The position numbers and the translations under genes are program-made. The notes below the pieces were generated by a model. It was not told where the DNA came from. It searched no databases and was given only the letters and a program-made list of their open reading frames with translations. Below are positions 23,902 through 33,222 of a DNA stretch of 40,242 nt, one piece after another. How positions within the stretch are numbered: position 1 is the stretch's first letter; each line of letters opens with the position of its first letter. This stretch comes from Clostridia bacterium (GTDB lineage Bacteria > Bacillota > Clostridia > Oscillospirales > CAG-272): positions 1-40,242 of the forward strand of contig JAFVQC010000046.1 of the NCBI GenBank assembly GCA_017504995.1. The letters run 5' to 3'.

Positions 23902-25203
23902 TCAGAATTGGTCAAGGGCGACGAGATCCTCGTAGGTCTCGCGCCGAACCGCTACCCGTGCCTTGCCGTCCTTTACCAGAATAACGGGGGGGCGGGGAAG
24001 GCGGTTGTAGTTGGATGCCATGGAATAGTTGTACGCGCCCGTGACGAGCACCGCGAGGATATCTCCTCGCTTTGCCTTCTGGATCTCCATGTCCTCACCC
24101 AGAAGGTCGCCCGACTCACAGCACCGACCCGCCAAGGTCGCCCGATAGTCCCGTGGCGCTGCGGCGCGGTTGGCAATGAGGGCGGTGTACTGGGACTGAT
24201 AAAGGGCGTATCGAGGGTTATCGGGCATACCGCCGTCTACCGAAATATAGTTCTTGAAGCCCGTGATCTCCTTGACCGAGCCGACGGTATAGAGGGTGAC
24301 GCCTGCGGCGGCAACGAGAGAGCGACCGGGTTCAAGAATGACCCGAGGCATGGCGATGCCGTTGTCACGGCAAAAGCCCGTTACCACGGCGGCGATCTTG
24401 TGGATCGCGTCGGCGTAATCGATCTCTCTGTCGTATTCGGTATAGCGTACGCCAAGACCGCCGCCGAGATTCAGCTCGCGGATCTCATAGGCGCATTCCT
24501 TTTTGATCTCGGCAATAAAACGGATCATAATGTCCGCCGCCTCGGCGAATGGCTCCACGTCAAAGATCTGTGAGCCGATGTGGCAGTGCAGACCCGCAAG
24601 CTTCACGCCGTCTGCGGCAATGGCTTTTTTGACGATCCGCATGGCTTGCCCCGTAACGATGGCGCTTCCGAACTTGGAATCCACGTTGCCCGTCATAATG
24701 GCGCGGTGGGTGTGGGGATCGATGCCGGGGGTGATGCGAAGCAGGATCCGTTGGGTGATGCCCCGACGGACGGCTTCCGCGGATACCGCCGCCAATTCGT
24801 CCTCGTTGTCTACCACAAAAGTTCCCACGCCCATGTCCATGGCGTCGGCAATGTCACGGTCGGTCTTATTATTTCCGTGGAAATAAATCCGTTCGGCGGG
24901 GAAGCCCGCCCTTTTTGCGGTGTAAAGCTCGCCGCCCGAAACACAGTCTATGCCCAGACCCTCCTCCGCCGCGATGCGGTAAACGCCCGTGAAGCAAAGC
25001 GCCTTGGAGGCGTACAAAGGGAGCGCGTCCGCGCCGAAGGCGTCGATTGCCGCTTGCTTGTAGACGCGGCAATTCTCACGGATCACGTTCTCGTCTAAAA
25101 TATAGGCAGGCGTGCCGTATTCCTGCGCCAGCTCGACGGTGTCCAAGCCGCCGACGGTCAGGTGTCCTTTTTCGTTGGTATCAAAATGCTTGTATAGAAT
25201 CAT
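23902..25203 (-). CDS. lysA: Diaminopimelate decarboxylase
   Basis: A 433-aa PLP enzyme (alanine-racemase fold) that decarboxylates meso-diaminopimelate to L-lysine, the last step of lysine synthesis. The PLP lysine is in YASKAL (about 65-70); other marks are GLHCHIGSQ, LNLGGGLGVRY, EPGRSLV, the cysteine of GRCCESGD at the dimer interface, and GAYNYSMASNYN near the C-terminus. Length is normal. AAAGGA precedes the start. It sits 13 bp after the histidine phosphatase gene. No other lysine-pathway gene is adjacent, and no L-box or T-box is seen ahead of this operon. Confidence 0.95.
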   Translation of the reverse strand: MILYKHFDTNEKGHLTVGGLDTVELAQEYGTPAYILDENVIRENCRVYKQAAIDAFGADALPLYASKALCFTGVYRIAAEEGLGIDCVSGGELYTAKRAGFPAERIYFHGNNKTDRDIADAMDMGVGTFVVDNEDELAAVSAEAVRRGITQRILLRITPGIDPHTHRAIMTGNVDSKFGSAIVTGQAMRIVKKAIAADGVKLAGLHCHIGSQIFDVEPFAEAADIMIRFIAEIKKECAYEIRELNLGGGLGVRYTEYDREIDYADAIHKIAAVVTGFCRDNGIAMPRVILEPGRSLVAAAGVTLYTVGSVKEITGFKNYISVDGGMPDNPRYALYQSQYTALIANRAAAPRDYRATLAGRCCESGDLLGEDMEIQKAKRGDILAVLVTGAYNYSMASNYNRLPRPPVILVKDGKARVAVRRETYEDLVALDQF

Positions 25204-25216
25204 ATCGGTTTCCTTT

Positions 25217-25864
25217 TTATGCGTTGATGATGGTGGGAAGAACGGTCACCATATCGCCGAGATGTTCGGTGATATTCGAACGGACTGCCGTTACCGTTCC
25301 TTGATCATAGGTGTAAATATTGATAGAAGAATTGTGCGCGAAGGGGATTTTGCCCACCTCGTCTGCACCGAGCCCACGGGCGTATGCCTCAAAGGCTCGC
25401 ACGATGGTGGCGTGGGTAGCGATCAGAACGCATTGTCCGTCGTGCTTTTTTGCAAGCTCGCAAACGTGAGGAACGACGCGCTCGTAAACCTCTTGTGTGG
25501 ATTCTCCGTCCACGGGACGGCAATGGGCGTAATCCTTGCGCCAAACGCCAAAGGCGTCGGGATATTGCTCCGCAATATCGGTAAAGGACATGCTTTCCCA
25601 CGCGCCGCCGAAAATCTCACGGAAGCTCTCGTCCTTAATGACGGGCAAGCCGAAGGCTTCTGCCGTAGGGGTGGCGGTATGATAAGCCCGAAGCAGGTCA
25701 CTGGCGTAGATCACGTCGATTTTTTCGGTTTGAAACAGATAATTCGCAACGGCGCGGGCTTGTCTGTGCCCGAGTTCGGTCAAATCAAAATCCGAATGTC
25801 CCGCGAACAGGTTTTTCTCGTTTGCGATGCTTTGTCCGTGACGGACGAGGATCAGTCGTGTCAT
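25217..25864 (-). CDS. Histidine phosphatase family protein
   Basis: A 215-aa member of the phosphoglycerate-mutase-like superfamily. The catalytic histidine lies in LVRHGQS (5-11), followed by a conserved arginine region, FAGHSDFDLTELGHRQA, a GGAWESMSF segment with the acid/base glutamate and the second histidine in THATIVRAF. The short length and loop pattern fit broad phosphatases (CobC / GpmB-like) rather than a glycolytic mutase; the substrate is unknown. AAAGGAG precedes the start, and 16 bp separates it from engB upstream, so it is part of the lon-engB transcript. Confidence 0.9.
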   Translation of the reverse strand: MTRLILVRHGQSIANEKNLFAGHSDFDLTELGHRQARAVANYLFQTEKIDVIYASDLLRAYHTATPTAEAFGLPVIKDESFREIFGGAWESMSFTDIAEQYPDAFGVWRKDYAHCRPVDGESTQEVYERVVPHVCELAKKHDGQCVLIATHATIVRAFEAYARGLGADEVGKIPFAHNSSINIYTYDQGTVTAVRSNITEHLGDMVTVLPTIINA

Positions 25865-25880
25865 ATTGCTCCTTTTCTTT

Positions 25881-26480
25881 TCAGAGTGCGGTGTAACGGA
25901 AAATCGTTTTCCAAAGCTCTTCCTTTCCCTCTCCCTTCAAGGCGGAAAAGGGGATCAGCGGAATGTCCGCGATCAAGGGGTGAGAACGAAGCGCCTCTAG
26001 GTTTTTCTTTCGCTCGGTGGCGTTGAGCTTATCCACCTTCGTGGCGACCACCGCGTAAGGAAGCTCGGACGCCCGAAGGAAGTCCAGCATCATTTCGTCG
26101 TCGGCGGTTGGACCGATCCGACTGTCGATGAGCTGCAAGACGAGAGACAAGCGGTCGATGTTTTTGTTTTGCGTAAAATAACCGTCGGTCAAGGCACTCC
26201 ACTTTTTCTTATCCTCGGGATTGCGCTTGGCAAATCCGTAACCGGGAAGGTCTACGAGATAGAGCTTGCGGTCTACGTCGTAAAAGTTGATGGTGATGGT
26301 CTTGCCCGGCGCCGAGCTGACGCGGGCGAGATTTTTTCGATTCAGCAGGGAATTGATCAGCGAGCTTTTTCCCACGTTGGAGCGTCCCGAAAAGGCGATC
26401 TGCGGGATCGGCTCGGAGGGGAACTGACGGGGCAGCCCCGCGCTGATTTTCAGGTTAACGTTTTGTGTGTTCAGAGGCAT
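25881..26480 (-). CDS. engB: Ribosome biogenesis GTP-binding protein YsxC/EngB
   Basis: A 199-aa essential GTPase that helps assemble the 50S subunit. G motifs: GRSNVGKSSLIN (about 32-43, G1), SSAPGKTITINFY (G2 region), DLPGYGFA (G3), ATKVDK (G4) and FSALKGEG (G5). The basic N-terminal segment and short C-terminal end match the family. It follows lon by 18 bp, the classical lon-engB pair of Firmicutes. Confidence 0.95.
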   Translation of the reverse strand: MPLNTQNVNLKISAGLPRQFPSEPIPQIAFSGRSNVGKSSLINSLLNRKNLARVSSAPGKTITINFYDVDRKLYLVDLPGYGFAKRNPEDKKKWSALTDGYFTQNKNIDRLSLVLQLIDSRIGPTADDEMMLDFLRASELPYAVVATKVDKLNATERKKNLEALRSHPLIADIPLIPFSALKGEGKEELWKTIFRYTAL

Positions 26481-26498
26481 AAAGGTCTCCTTAATCGT

Positions 26499-28931
<2,433 letters not shown>

Positions 28932-29026
28932 AATTTTATCCTTTCAGTATGGGGAAAACAACTTGAACCGTGTCAAAACGGCGTATGCGTTTGCGGAGAG
29001 CAAGAAGCACACTAATACAATTTTAT

Positions 29027-29055
29027 ATTATAGCACAACTTTGCTCAAATTTCTA
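29027..29055 (-). promoter_or_regulatory. Probable lon promoter
   Basis: Minus-strand TATAAT (29032-29027) with a weak -35, TAGAAA, 17 bases upstream. It gives a leader of about 90 nt. It follows the terminator of the small RNA, so lon is probably expressed from here. Confidence 0.55.
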
Positions 29056-29112
29056 CGGTTTTTTGAATTATTTTAAACTTTATTCAAATAATAATAAATA
29101 ATCATTAAAATT

Positions 29113-29152
29113 TCAAAGAGAAAACCCCACTCAGCGATTGCCGAATGGGGTT
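29113..29152 (-). terminator. Intrinsic terminator of the small RNA
   Basis: Minus-strand AACCCCA pairs with TGGGGTT, with further TC/GA and GC/GC pairs inside, and is followed by TTCTCTTT. Confidence 0.75.
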
Positions 29153-29261
29153 AAAAAAGCACAACCGTTGACAGGCTTGCGCGTTGATATCATAAGCTTG
29201 ATATTCCGCAAGAACAATTGACCGTTGTGCGTGATGCTGTGGAGTTGGTGCCGCCGACAGC
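29113..29261 (-). ncRNA. Candidate structured small RNA upstream of lon
   Basis: A transcript of about 150 nt is predicted from a consensus promoter (29296-29268) to a terminator. Three hairpins can be drawn. Hairpin 1 (29261-29236): GCTGT/ACAGC plus GG/CC. Hairpin 2 (29230-29159): GCACAAC/GTTGTGC, a near-symmetric internal loop of about 11 by 10, CTTGCG/CGCAAG, then ATATCA/TGATAT with an AGCTTA loop. Hairpin 3 is the terminator. No open frame with a ribosome site fits. It is not a canonical 6S (too short, not one rod) and lacks SRP or tmRNA marks. The family is unknown to me. Confidence 0.65.
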
Positions 29262-29267
29262 GTTATT

Positions 29268-29296
29268 ATTATACCTTGAATTTCAAAAAAAGGCAA
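29268..29296 (-). promoter_or_regulatory. Promoter of the small RNA (TTGCCT-N17-TATAAT)
   Basis: Minus-strand TTGCCT (29296-29291), 17 bases, TATAAT (29273-29268). It points away from infC and reads into the structured region; no gene start lies within 230 bp. Confidence 0.75.
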
Positions 29297-29528
29297 TATC
29301 CAAATTACACGATTTTTTGTCGAAATTTTCGTGAAAAACGATACACAATAGAAAAAATCACGAATTTTTTTCAAAAAATTGGCGGAAAGAACAAAATTGA
29401 ATCCAAAATGTCGTAGGTCTTGTCGTAGAGGCGGATCAAGGTGAAGAAAAAATATTTTTCGAGGCGGAGAGCATCCGAGGAGCTGAAAAGAAGAATGAAA
29501 AAATTTTTGAGTTTTTTCAAAAAAAGAC

Positions 29529-29557
29529 TTGACATCGGTGAAAAGTTGTGATAAAAT
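29529..29557 (+). promoter_or_regulatory. infC operon promoter (TTGACA-N17-TAAAAT)
   Basis: TTGACA at 29529-29534, 17 bases, TAAAAT at 29552-29557. The transcript should begin near 29564. The 230 bases between this promoter and that of the small RNA are A/T rich with no feature I can support. Confidence 0.85.
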
Positions 29558-29563
29558 ACATGG

Positions 29564-29731
29564 GAAAATGAAGCAGAACGCTCTCCGTTCTCACCGTACC
29601 GCAAGGCGCGTACGGTAGATATTCTTTCTCTCGCCTATCGCGGGGGGATTTGTGTCGTGCGGGGAAGTCTCTTCGCATGATTTTTTTATTGCATTGAAAA
29701 CGCAATGCAAAAAATTGGAGGTGTATTTCGT
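29564..29731 (+). promoter_or_regulatory. Structured infC leader (candidate L20-type autoregulatory leader)
   Basis: About 168 nt of leader precede infC. Hairpins are AGAACG/CGTTCT (about 29575-29592), CCGTAC/GTACGG (about 29598-29618), TCGTGCG/CGCATGA with a following T run (29655-29687), and GCATTG/CAATGC (29691-29708) just ahead of the ribosome site. In Bacillus the same operon is repressed by L20 through leader attenuation; the position and layout here fit, but I cannot confirm the L20-binding site. Confidence 0.6.
29655..29687 (+). terminator. Attenuator hairpin in the infC leader
   Basis: TCGTGCG (29655-29661) pairs with CGCATGA (29674-29680; one G-T pair), followed by seven T. As it lies inside the leader, it can end transcription before infC. 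Confidence 0.65.
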
Positions 29732-30250
29732 ATTAGCGCAAAAGATTTATTGATCAACGAGGAGATCAAGGCGAAGGAAGTAAGAGTGGTAGGCGCGGAC
29801 GGAAATCCCGTCGGCATCATGTCTCCCGAGGCAGCCTTGAAGATCGCCTACGATCAGGGCTACGATCTGGTTTTGATGGCTCCGCAGGCTCAGCCCCCCG
29901 TATGCCGTATCATGGACTACGGAAAGTACCGTTTTGATCGGGACAAGAAGGAAAAGGAAGCCAAGAAAAAGCAGCAGACGGTGGAATTGAAGGAGATTCA
30001 GCTTTCCTGCCGAATCGACACCCACGACTTTGAGACGAAGGCTCGTCACGCGGTGAAGTTCCTCGAAAGCGGCAATAAGGTCAGAGTCGTTATGCGCTTT
30101 AAGGGACGTGAGATGAGTCACGTTTCCATCGGTCAGGAGATCATGCAGAAATTCCGTGATACCTGCAGCGAGGTGGGAAGCGTAGATAAAGCTCCCGTGC
30201 TGGACGGAAGGATCATGAGCATGGTGATCTCTCCCCTGAAGCTCAAATAA
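29732..30250 (+). CDS. infC: Translation initiation factor IF-3, ATT start
   Basis: A 172-aa factor that binds the 30S subunit and checks start-codon pairing. The N-terminal domain begins ISAKDLLINEEIKAKEVRVVGADGNPVGIM, a linker rich in lysine follows (about 75-90), and the C-terminal domain has RIDTHDFETKARHAVKFLESGNKVRVVMRFKGREMSH. The start is taken as ATT (29732), because GGAGG (29717-29721) is placed for it and the protein aligns with Bacillus IF-3 from here. The open frame also runs back to an ATG at 29705, but that lies inside a leader hairpin and ahead of the ribosome site. An ATT start is the known basis of IF-3 self-control. Confidence 0.95.
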   Translation: MSAKDLLINEEIKAKEVRVVGADGNPVGIMSPEAALKIAYDQGYDLVLMAPQAQPPVCRIMDYGKYRFDRDKKEKEAKKKQQTVELKEIQLSCRIDTHDFETKARHAVKFLESGNKVRVVMRFKGREMSHVSIGQEIMQKFRDTCSEVGSVDKAPVLDGRIMSMVISPLKLK

Positions 30251-30351
30251 TTTTGTTCGTCGATGGCGACAGGGTCGCCGTTGTATGATAGATCAACCTC
30301 TCGGCGACGTGCCGAACCGAAAAAACGAAAAGAAAAAAGGAGATTATAAAA

Positions 30352-30546
30352 ATGGGAAAAATCAAGACACATAAAGCATCTGCCAAGAGATTTTCTGTTA
30401 CCGCTTCCGGTAAGGTGAAAATGGGTCACTGCCATCACAGACACAACACGGGATTGAAGACCGCAAAGAGAAAGAGACATCTGCGCTCCAGTGCAATTCT
30501 CAGCGAGTCCATGACCGCAAACATCAGAACGCTGATCCAGAAATAA
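30352..30546 (+). CDS. rpmI: Ribosomal protein bL35
   Basis: A 64-aa basic protein of the 50S subunit (GKIKTHKASAKRFSVTASGKVK at the start, then the histidine and lysine-rich GHCHHRHNTGLKTAKRKRHLR). AAAGGAG precedes the start. The 101-bp gap after infC contains the hairpin GGCGAC/GTCGCC, which could add a second layer of control on rpmI-rplT. Confidence 0.96.
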   Translation: MGKIKTHKASAKRFSVTASGKVKMGHCHHRHNTGLKTAKRKRHLRSSAILSESMTANIRTLIQK

Positions 30547-30577
30547 TCGGAATAGGAAGAAGAGGAGGACATAGAAA

Positions 30578-30931
30578 ATGGCAAGAATTAAGGGCGCAAT
30601 GATGACGCGCAAGAGAAGAAATAAAGTATTGAAGGCCGCAAAGGGCTATTGGGGCGCAAAGTCCAAGCACTTTAAGATGGCAAAGCAAGCCGTTCTCAAG
30701 AGTGGAAACTATGCTTTTGCGGGCAGAAAGATGAAGAAGAGAGATTTCCGTCAGCTTTGGATCGCGCGTATTTCCGCGCAGGCAAAGGCAAACGGAATGA
30801 ACTATTCCACCTTTATGCACGGATTGAAGCTGGCAGGCATCGACCTGAACCGCAAGATGCTCTCTGAGCTGGCAGTGTCCGATAAGGAAGCATTTGCCGC
30901 ACTCGTAGAGAAGGCAAAGGCTGCTCTTTAA
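30578..30931 (+). CDS. rplT: Ribosomal protein bL20
   Basis: A 117-aa protein that binds 23S rRNA early in 50S assembly and, in model bacteria, represses its own operon. The long basic N-terminal helix ([29 protein letters not shown]) and the globular C-terminal half ([29 protein letters not shown]) are typical. GAGGAGG lies before the start, 31 bp after rpmI. The operon ends at a strong terminator. Confidence 0.97.
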   Translation: MARIKGAMMTRKRRNKVLKAAKGYWGAKSKHFKMAKQAVLKSGNYAFAGRKMKKRDFRQLWIARISAQAKANGMNYSTFMHGLKLAGIDLNRKMLSELAVSDKEAFAALVEKAKAAL

Positions 30932-30939
30932 TCTGAGCG

Positions 30940-30975
30940 ATAAAACCCGGTAAATAGTTACCGGGTTTTATTTAT
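30940..30975 (+). terminator. Terminator of the infC-rpmI-rplT operon
   Basis: AAAACCCGGTAA pairs with TTACCGGGTTTT around a short loop and is followed by ATTTAT. A leading A run makes it usable on both strands. Confidence 0.88.
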
Positions 30976-30993
30976 CGTATGGAGTAAAAACGA

Positions 30994-31824
30994 ATGAAGG
31001 AAATCATTACGTCCCGACAGAATCCCCGTGTCAAGGAGGTCTGTGGGTTGACGGAAAAAAAGAAAAGACGACAGACGGGACTTTTTCGTCTGGACGGCAT
31101 CAAGCTGTTTCGCGAGGCGCTTATCGTTGGCGTGAAGATAGAGACGGTATTTCTGCGAGAGCCTGCGTCCACTACGGTGGAGGAGACGGTGTATCGTGCA
31201 ATGGCGGAGGGACGTCTTTCGGAGGAGCAGATCGTATGGGTCTCGGACTCGGTCTTTGAGAAGATCAGCGAGGAAAAGGCTCCCGAGGGCGTGCTTTGCG
31301 TGGCAAAGCAACCCGACTGCCTGCACCGTCGCGGCAACGCAACGGAGCTGATCGGAGAGATCGGAGCAAGCGAACGCTTGCTTTTGGCGGAATCCTTGCG
31401 GGATGCGGGAAATCTGGGAACGATCCTGCGAAGCTGTGCGGCGCTTGGAATCGACCGACTGATCCTGAGCGACGACTGCGCCGATCTGTATCACCCCAAA
31501 ACGGTCAGAAGCGCCATGGGCGCGCTGTTCCGCCTTCCCACGTTGACGGTGACGGAGAATGGACTTTCCGATATGATTCGATTGCTTCGGGAGGACGGCA
31601 GAAAGGTATACGCCGCGGCACTGCGAGAGGACGCGAAGGAGATCGGTTCGTTTGTCCTTTCCGCGGGAGATTGCTTCGTGATCGGTAACGAGGGTCACGG
31701 ACTGTGTGCCGAGACGATCGATGCCTGCGACGGAACGGCGATCATTCCGATGCGAGAGGGGAACGAGTCCTTGAACGCGGCGGCAGCGGCGGCGATCTGT
31801 ATCTGGGAAACGGTGCGTGCCTGA
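30994..31824 (+). CDS. SpoU/TrmH-family RNA 2'-O-methyltransferase
   Basis: A 276-aa two-domain SPOUT enzyme. The N-terminal part (about 1-100; SRQNPRVKEV, GLFRLDGIKLFREAL) is the substrate-binding domain seen in RlmB/TsnR-like proteins. The C-terminal knot carries motif 1 (DAGNLGTILRSCAALG, with the catalytic arginine), motif 2 (FVIGNEGHGL) and motif 3 (IPMREGNESLNAAAAAAI). This subgroup usually methylates the ribose of 23S rRNA; the exact site cannot be read. GGAG lies before the start. The gene is 18 bp after the rplT terminator and has no clear promoter of its own, so it may depend on read-through. Confidence 0.9.
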   Translation: MKEIITSRQNPRVKEVCGLTEKKKRRQTGLFRLDGIKLFREALIVGVKIETVFLREPASTTVEETVYRAMAEGRLSEEQIVWVSDSVFEKISEEKAPEGVLCVAKQPDCLHRRGNATELIGEIGASERLLLAESLRDAGNLGTILRSCAALGIDRLILSDDCADLYHPKTVRSAMGALFRLPTLTVTENGLSDMIRLLREDGRKVYAAALREDAKEIGSFVLSAGDCFVIGNEGHGLCAETIDACDGTAIIPMREGNESLNAAAAAAICIWETVRA

Positions 31825-31860
31825 CACGGTTGGCAACCGCAAGATACTTAGGAGGAATTC

Positions 31861-33150
31861 ATGAAGGATGAAAATAGCTTATATTGGATCTGGCTTTCGG
31901 AAAAATGCGGAATTGCCTCCAAAGAATTTGGAAGATTGGCAGACCGTTACGAAAATCCCTTTGATCTTTACCGACTGGACGAGGATGAGATCGAGCATCT
32001 GGAGGGAATCGACGAAGGCTTGAAAAACAGACTTTGTGATAAATCGTTGGAAAGCGCTTACGCGATTCTTCGCTACTGTAAACAAAATCGAGTAGATATC
32101 GTCGGATATTCCGATCCCCGCTATCCTGCGCGCCTCAGAAGCATCGAGGATCCACCCGTTCTTTTGTACGTGCTCGGGAAGATGCCCGATATGAACGATC
32201 GACTTTGCGTGGGCATGGTCGGTACGAGAAAAATGAGCGAATACGGACGGCAGACCGCGTATAAAATATCCTATGAGCTTGCCGCGGCAAACGCCATCGT
32301 CGTCAGCGGAATGGCGCTTGGTGTAGACAGCGTATCCGCTTGCGGCGCGCTTGCCGCGGGCGGTCTTACCGTTGCCGTTTTGGGCTGCGGTATTTCGGTG
32401 ACCTATCCCAAGGAGCACGCAAAGCTCATGCGGGAGATCAGCAAGCACGGCGCGGTGATTACGGAGTTTTCTCCGACCGAGAAACCCATCGGTGGGAATT
32501 TCCCCAAAAGAAACCGCATCATCAGCGGACTCTGTCAAGGCGTGCTGGTGGTGGAAGGCGATCTGAGAAGCGGCGCGCTGATTACCGCGAAAAAAGCAAT
32601 CTCCCAAGGGAGAGATCTGTTCGCCTTACCGGGTAAGGTGGACGACAACAGCTCGGACGGACCGAACGAGCTGATTCGGAACGGAGCGCAGGCGGCGCTT
32701 TGTACCGAGGATATTCTCCGTCATTACGACTTTTTGTATCACGACAGAATCAATTACGGCGGCTTGCAGAAGGTGAAAGCAAAGAGCCGTTCGGTAGACG
32801 ACGTTCTGCGGCGTTACGGCGTGGTATCCTTGTATGGCCGAGGAAGCTGCGCGCCCACAAGACCTGCGGAGGATACGGTAAAAACCGAGGATACGGTTCG
32901 AGCTGCCGCGGCAAGCGTTCCCGAGAAAACAGCCCCTCAAATCAAGACGGACGAATCGGCAGAGATCTTATCGTCGTTGGACGAAACGACTCGGCGGATC
33001 TTTTCAGCCATGCCGATTGACCGCGCCGTCTCACCCGATAGTCTGCTTCTGCAGGGCGCCGATATGGGAACGGTCATCACCGCCCTGACGATGCTGGAGA
33101 TTCACGGCTTGGTATCGTCTCTGCCTGGCGGACTGTACGTCAGAAAATAA
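31861..33150 (+). CDS. dprA: DNA-processing protein DprA
   Basis: A 429-aa protein that loads RecA on incoming single-stranded DNA during transformation, or acts in general recombination. An N-terminal helical segment (1-100, sterile-alpha-like) leads to a Rossmann fold with VGTRKMSEYGRQTAY, VSGMALGVDSVSACGAL, VLGCGISVTYPKEH, the DNA-binding FPKRNRIISGL, SGALITAKKA and LPGKVDD. After a variable linker rich in alanine and threonine (about 325-370), the C-terminal winged-helix domain (about 375-425) is present. AGGAGG precedes the start. It forms the usual dprA-topA pair. Confidence 0.94.
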   Translation: MKDENSLYWIWLSEKCGIASKEFGRLADRYENPFDLYRLDEDEIEHLEGIDEGLKNRLCDKSLESAYAILRYCKQNRVDIVGYSDPRYPARLRSIEDPPVLLYVLGKMPDMNDRLCVGMVGTRKMSEYGRQTAYKISYELAAANAIVVSGMALGVDSVSACGALAAGGLTVAVLGCGISVTYPKEHAKLMREISKHGAVITEFSPTEKPIGGNFPKRNRIISGLCQGVLVVEGDLRSGALITAKKAISQGRDLFALPGKVDDNSSDGPNELIRNGAQAALCTEDILRHYDFLYHDRINYGGLQKVKAKSRSVDDVLRRYGVVSLYGRGSCAPTRPAEDTVKTEDTVRAAAASVPEKTAPQIKTDESAEILSSLDETTRRIFSAMPIDRAVSPDSLLLQGADMGTVITALTMLEIHGLVSSLPGGLYVRK

Positions 33151-33222
33151 CGAAGAAAACACGGTCTGCGGCACGCCGCAGGCGATAGATACGTAACTTG
33201 TAAGAAAGGGAAAGGAAAATAC

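Noticed and set aside
29113-29261. Calling the small RNA a 6S RNA
   Set aside because: It is shorter than typical 6S and folds as three hairpins, not one rod with a central bubble; only a 6S-like resemblance of hairpin 2 remains.
29371-29604. 77-aa minus-strand frame ahead of infC
   Set aside because: It covers the infC promoter, is low-complexity (phenylalanine/leucine rich from A/T DNA) and lacks a ribosome site.
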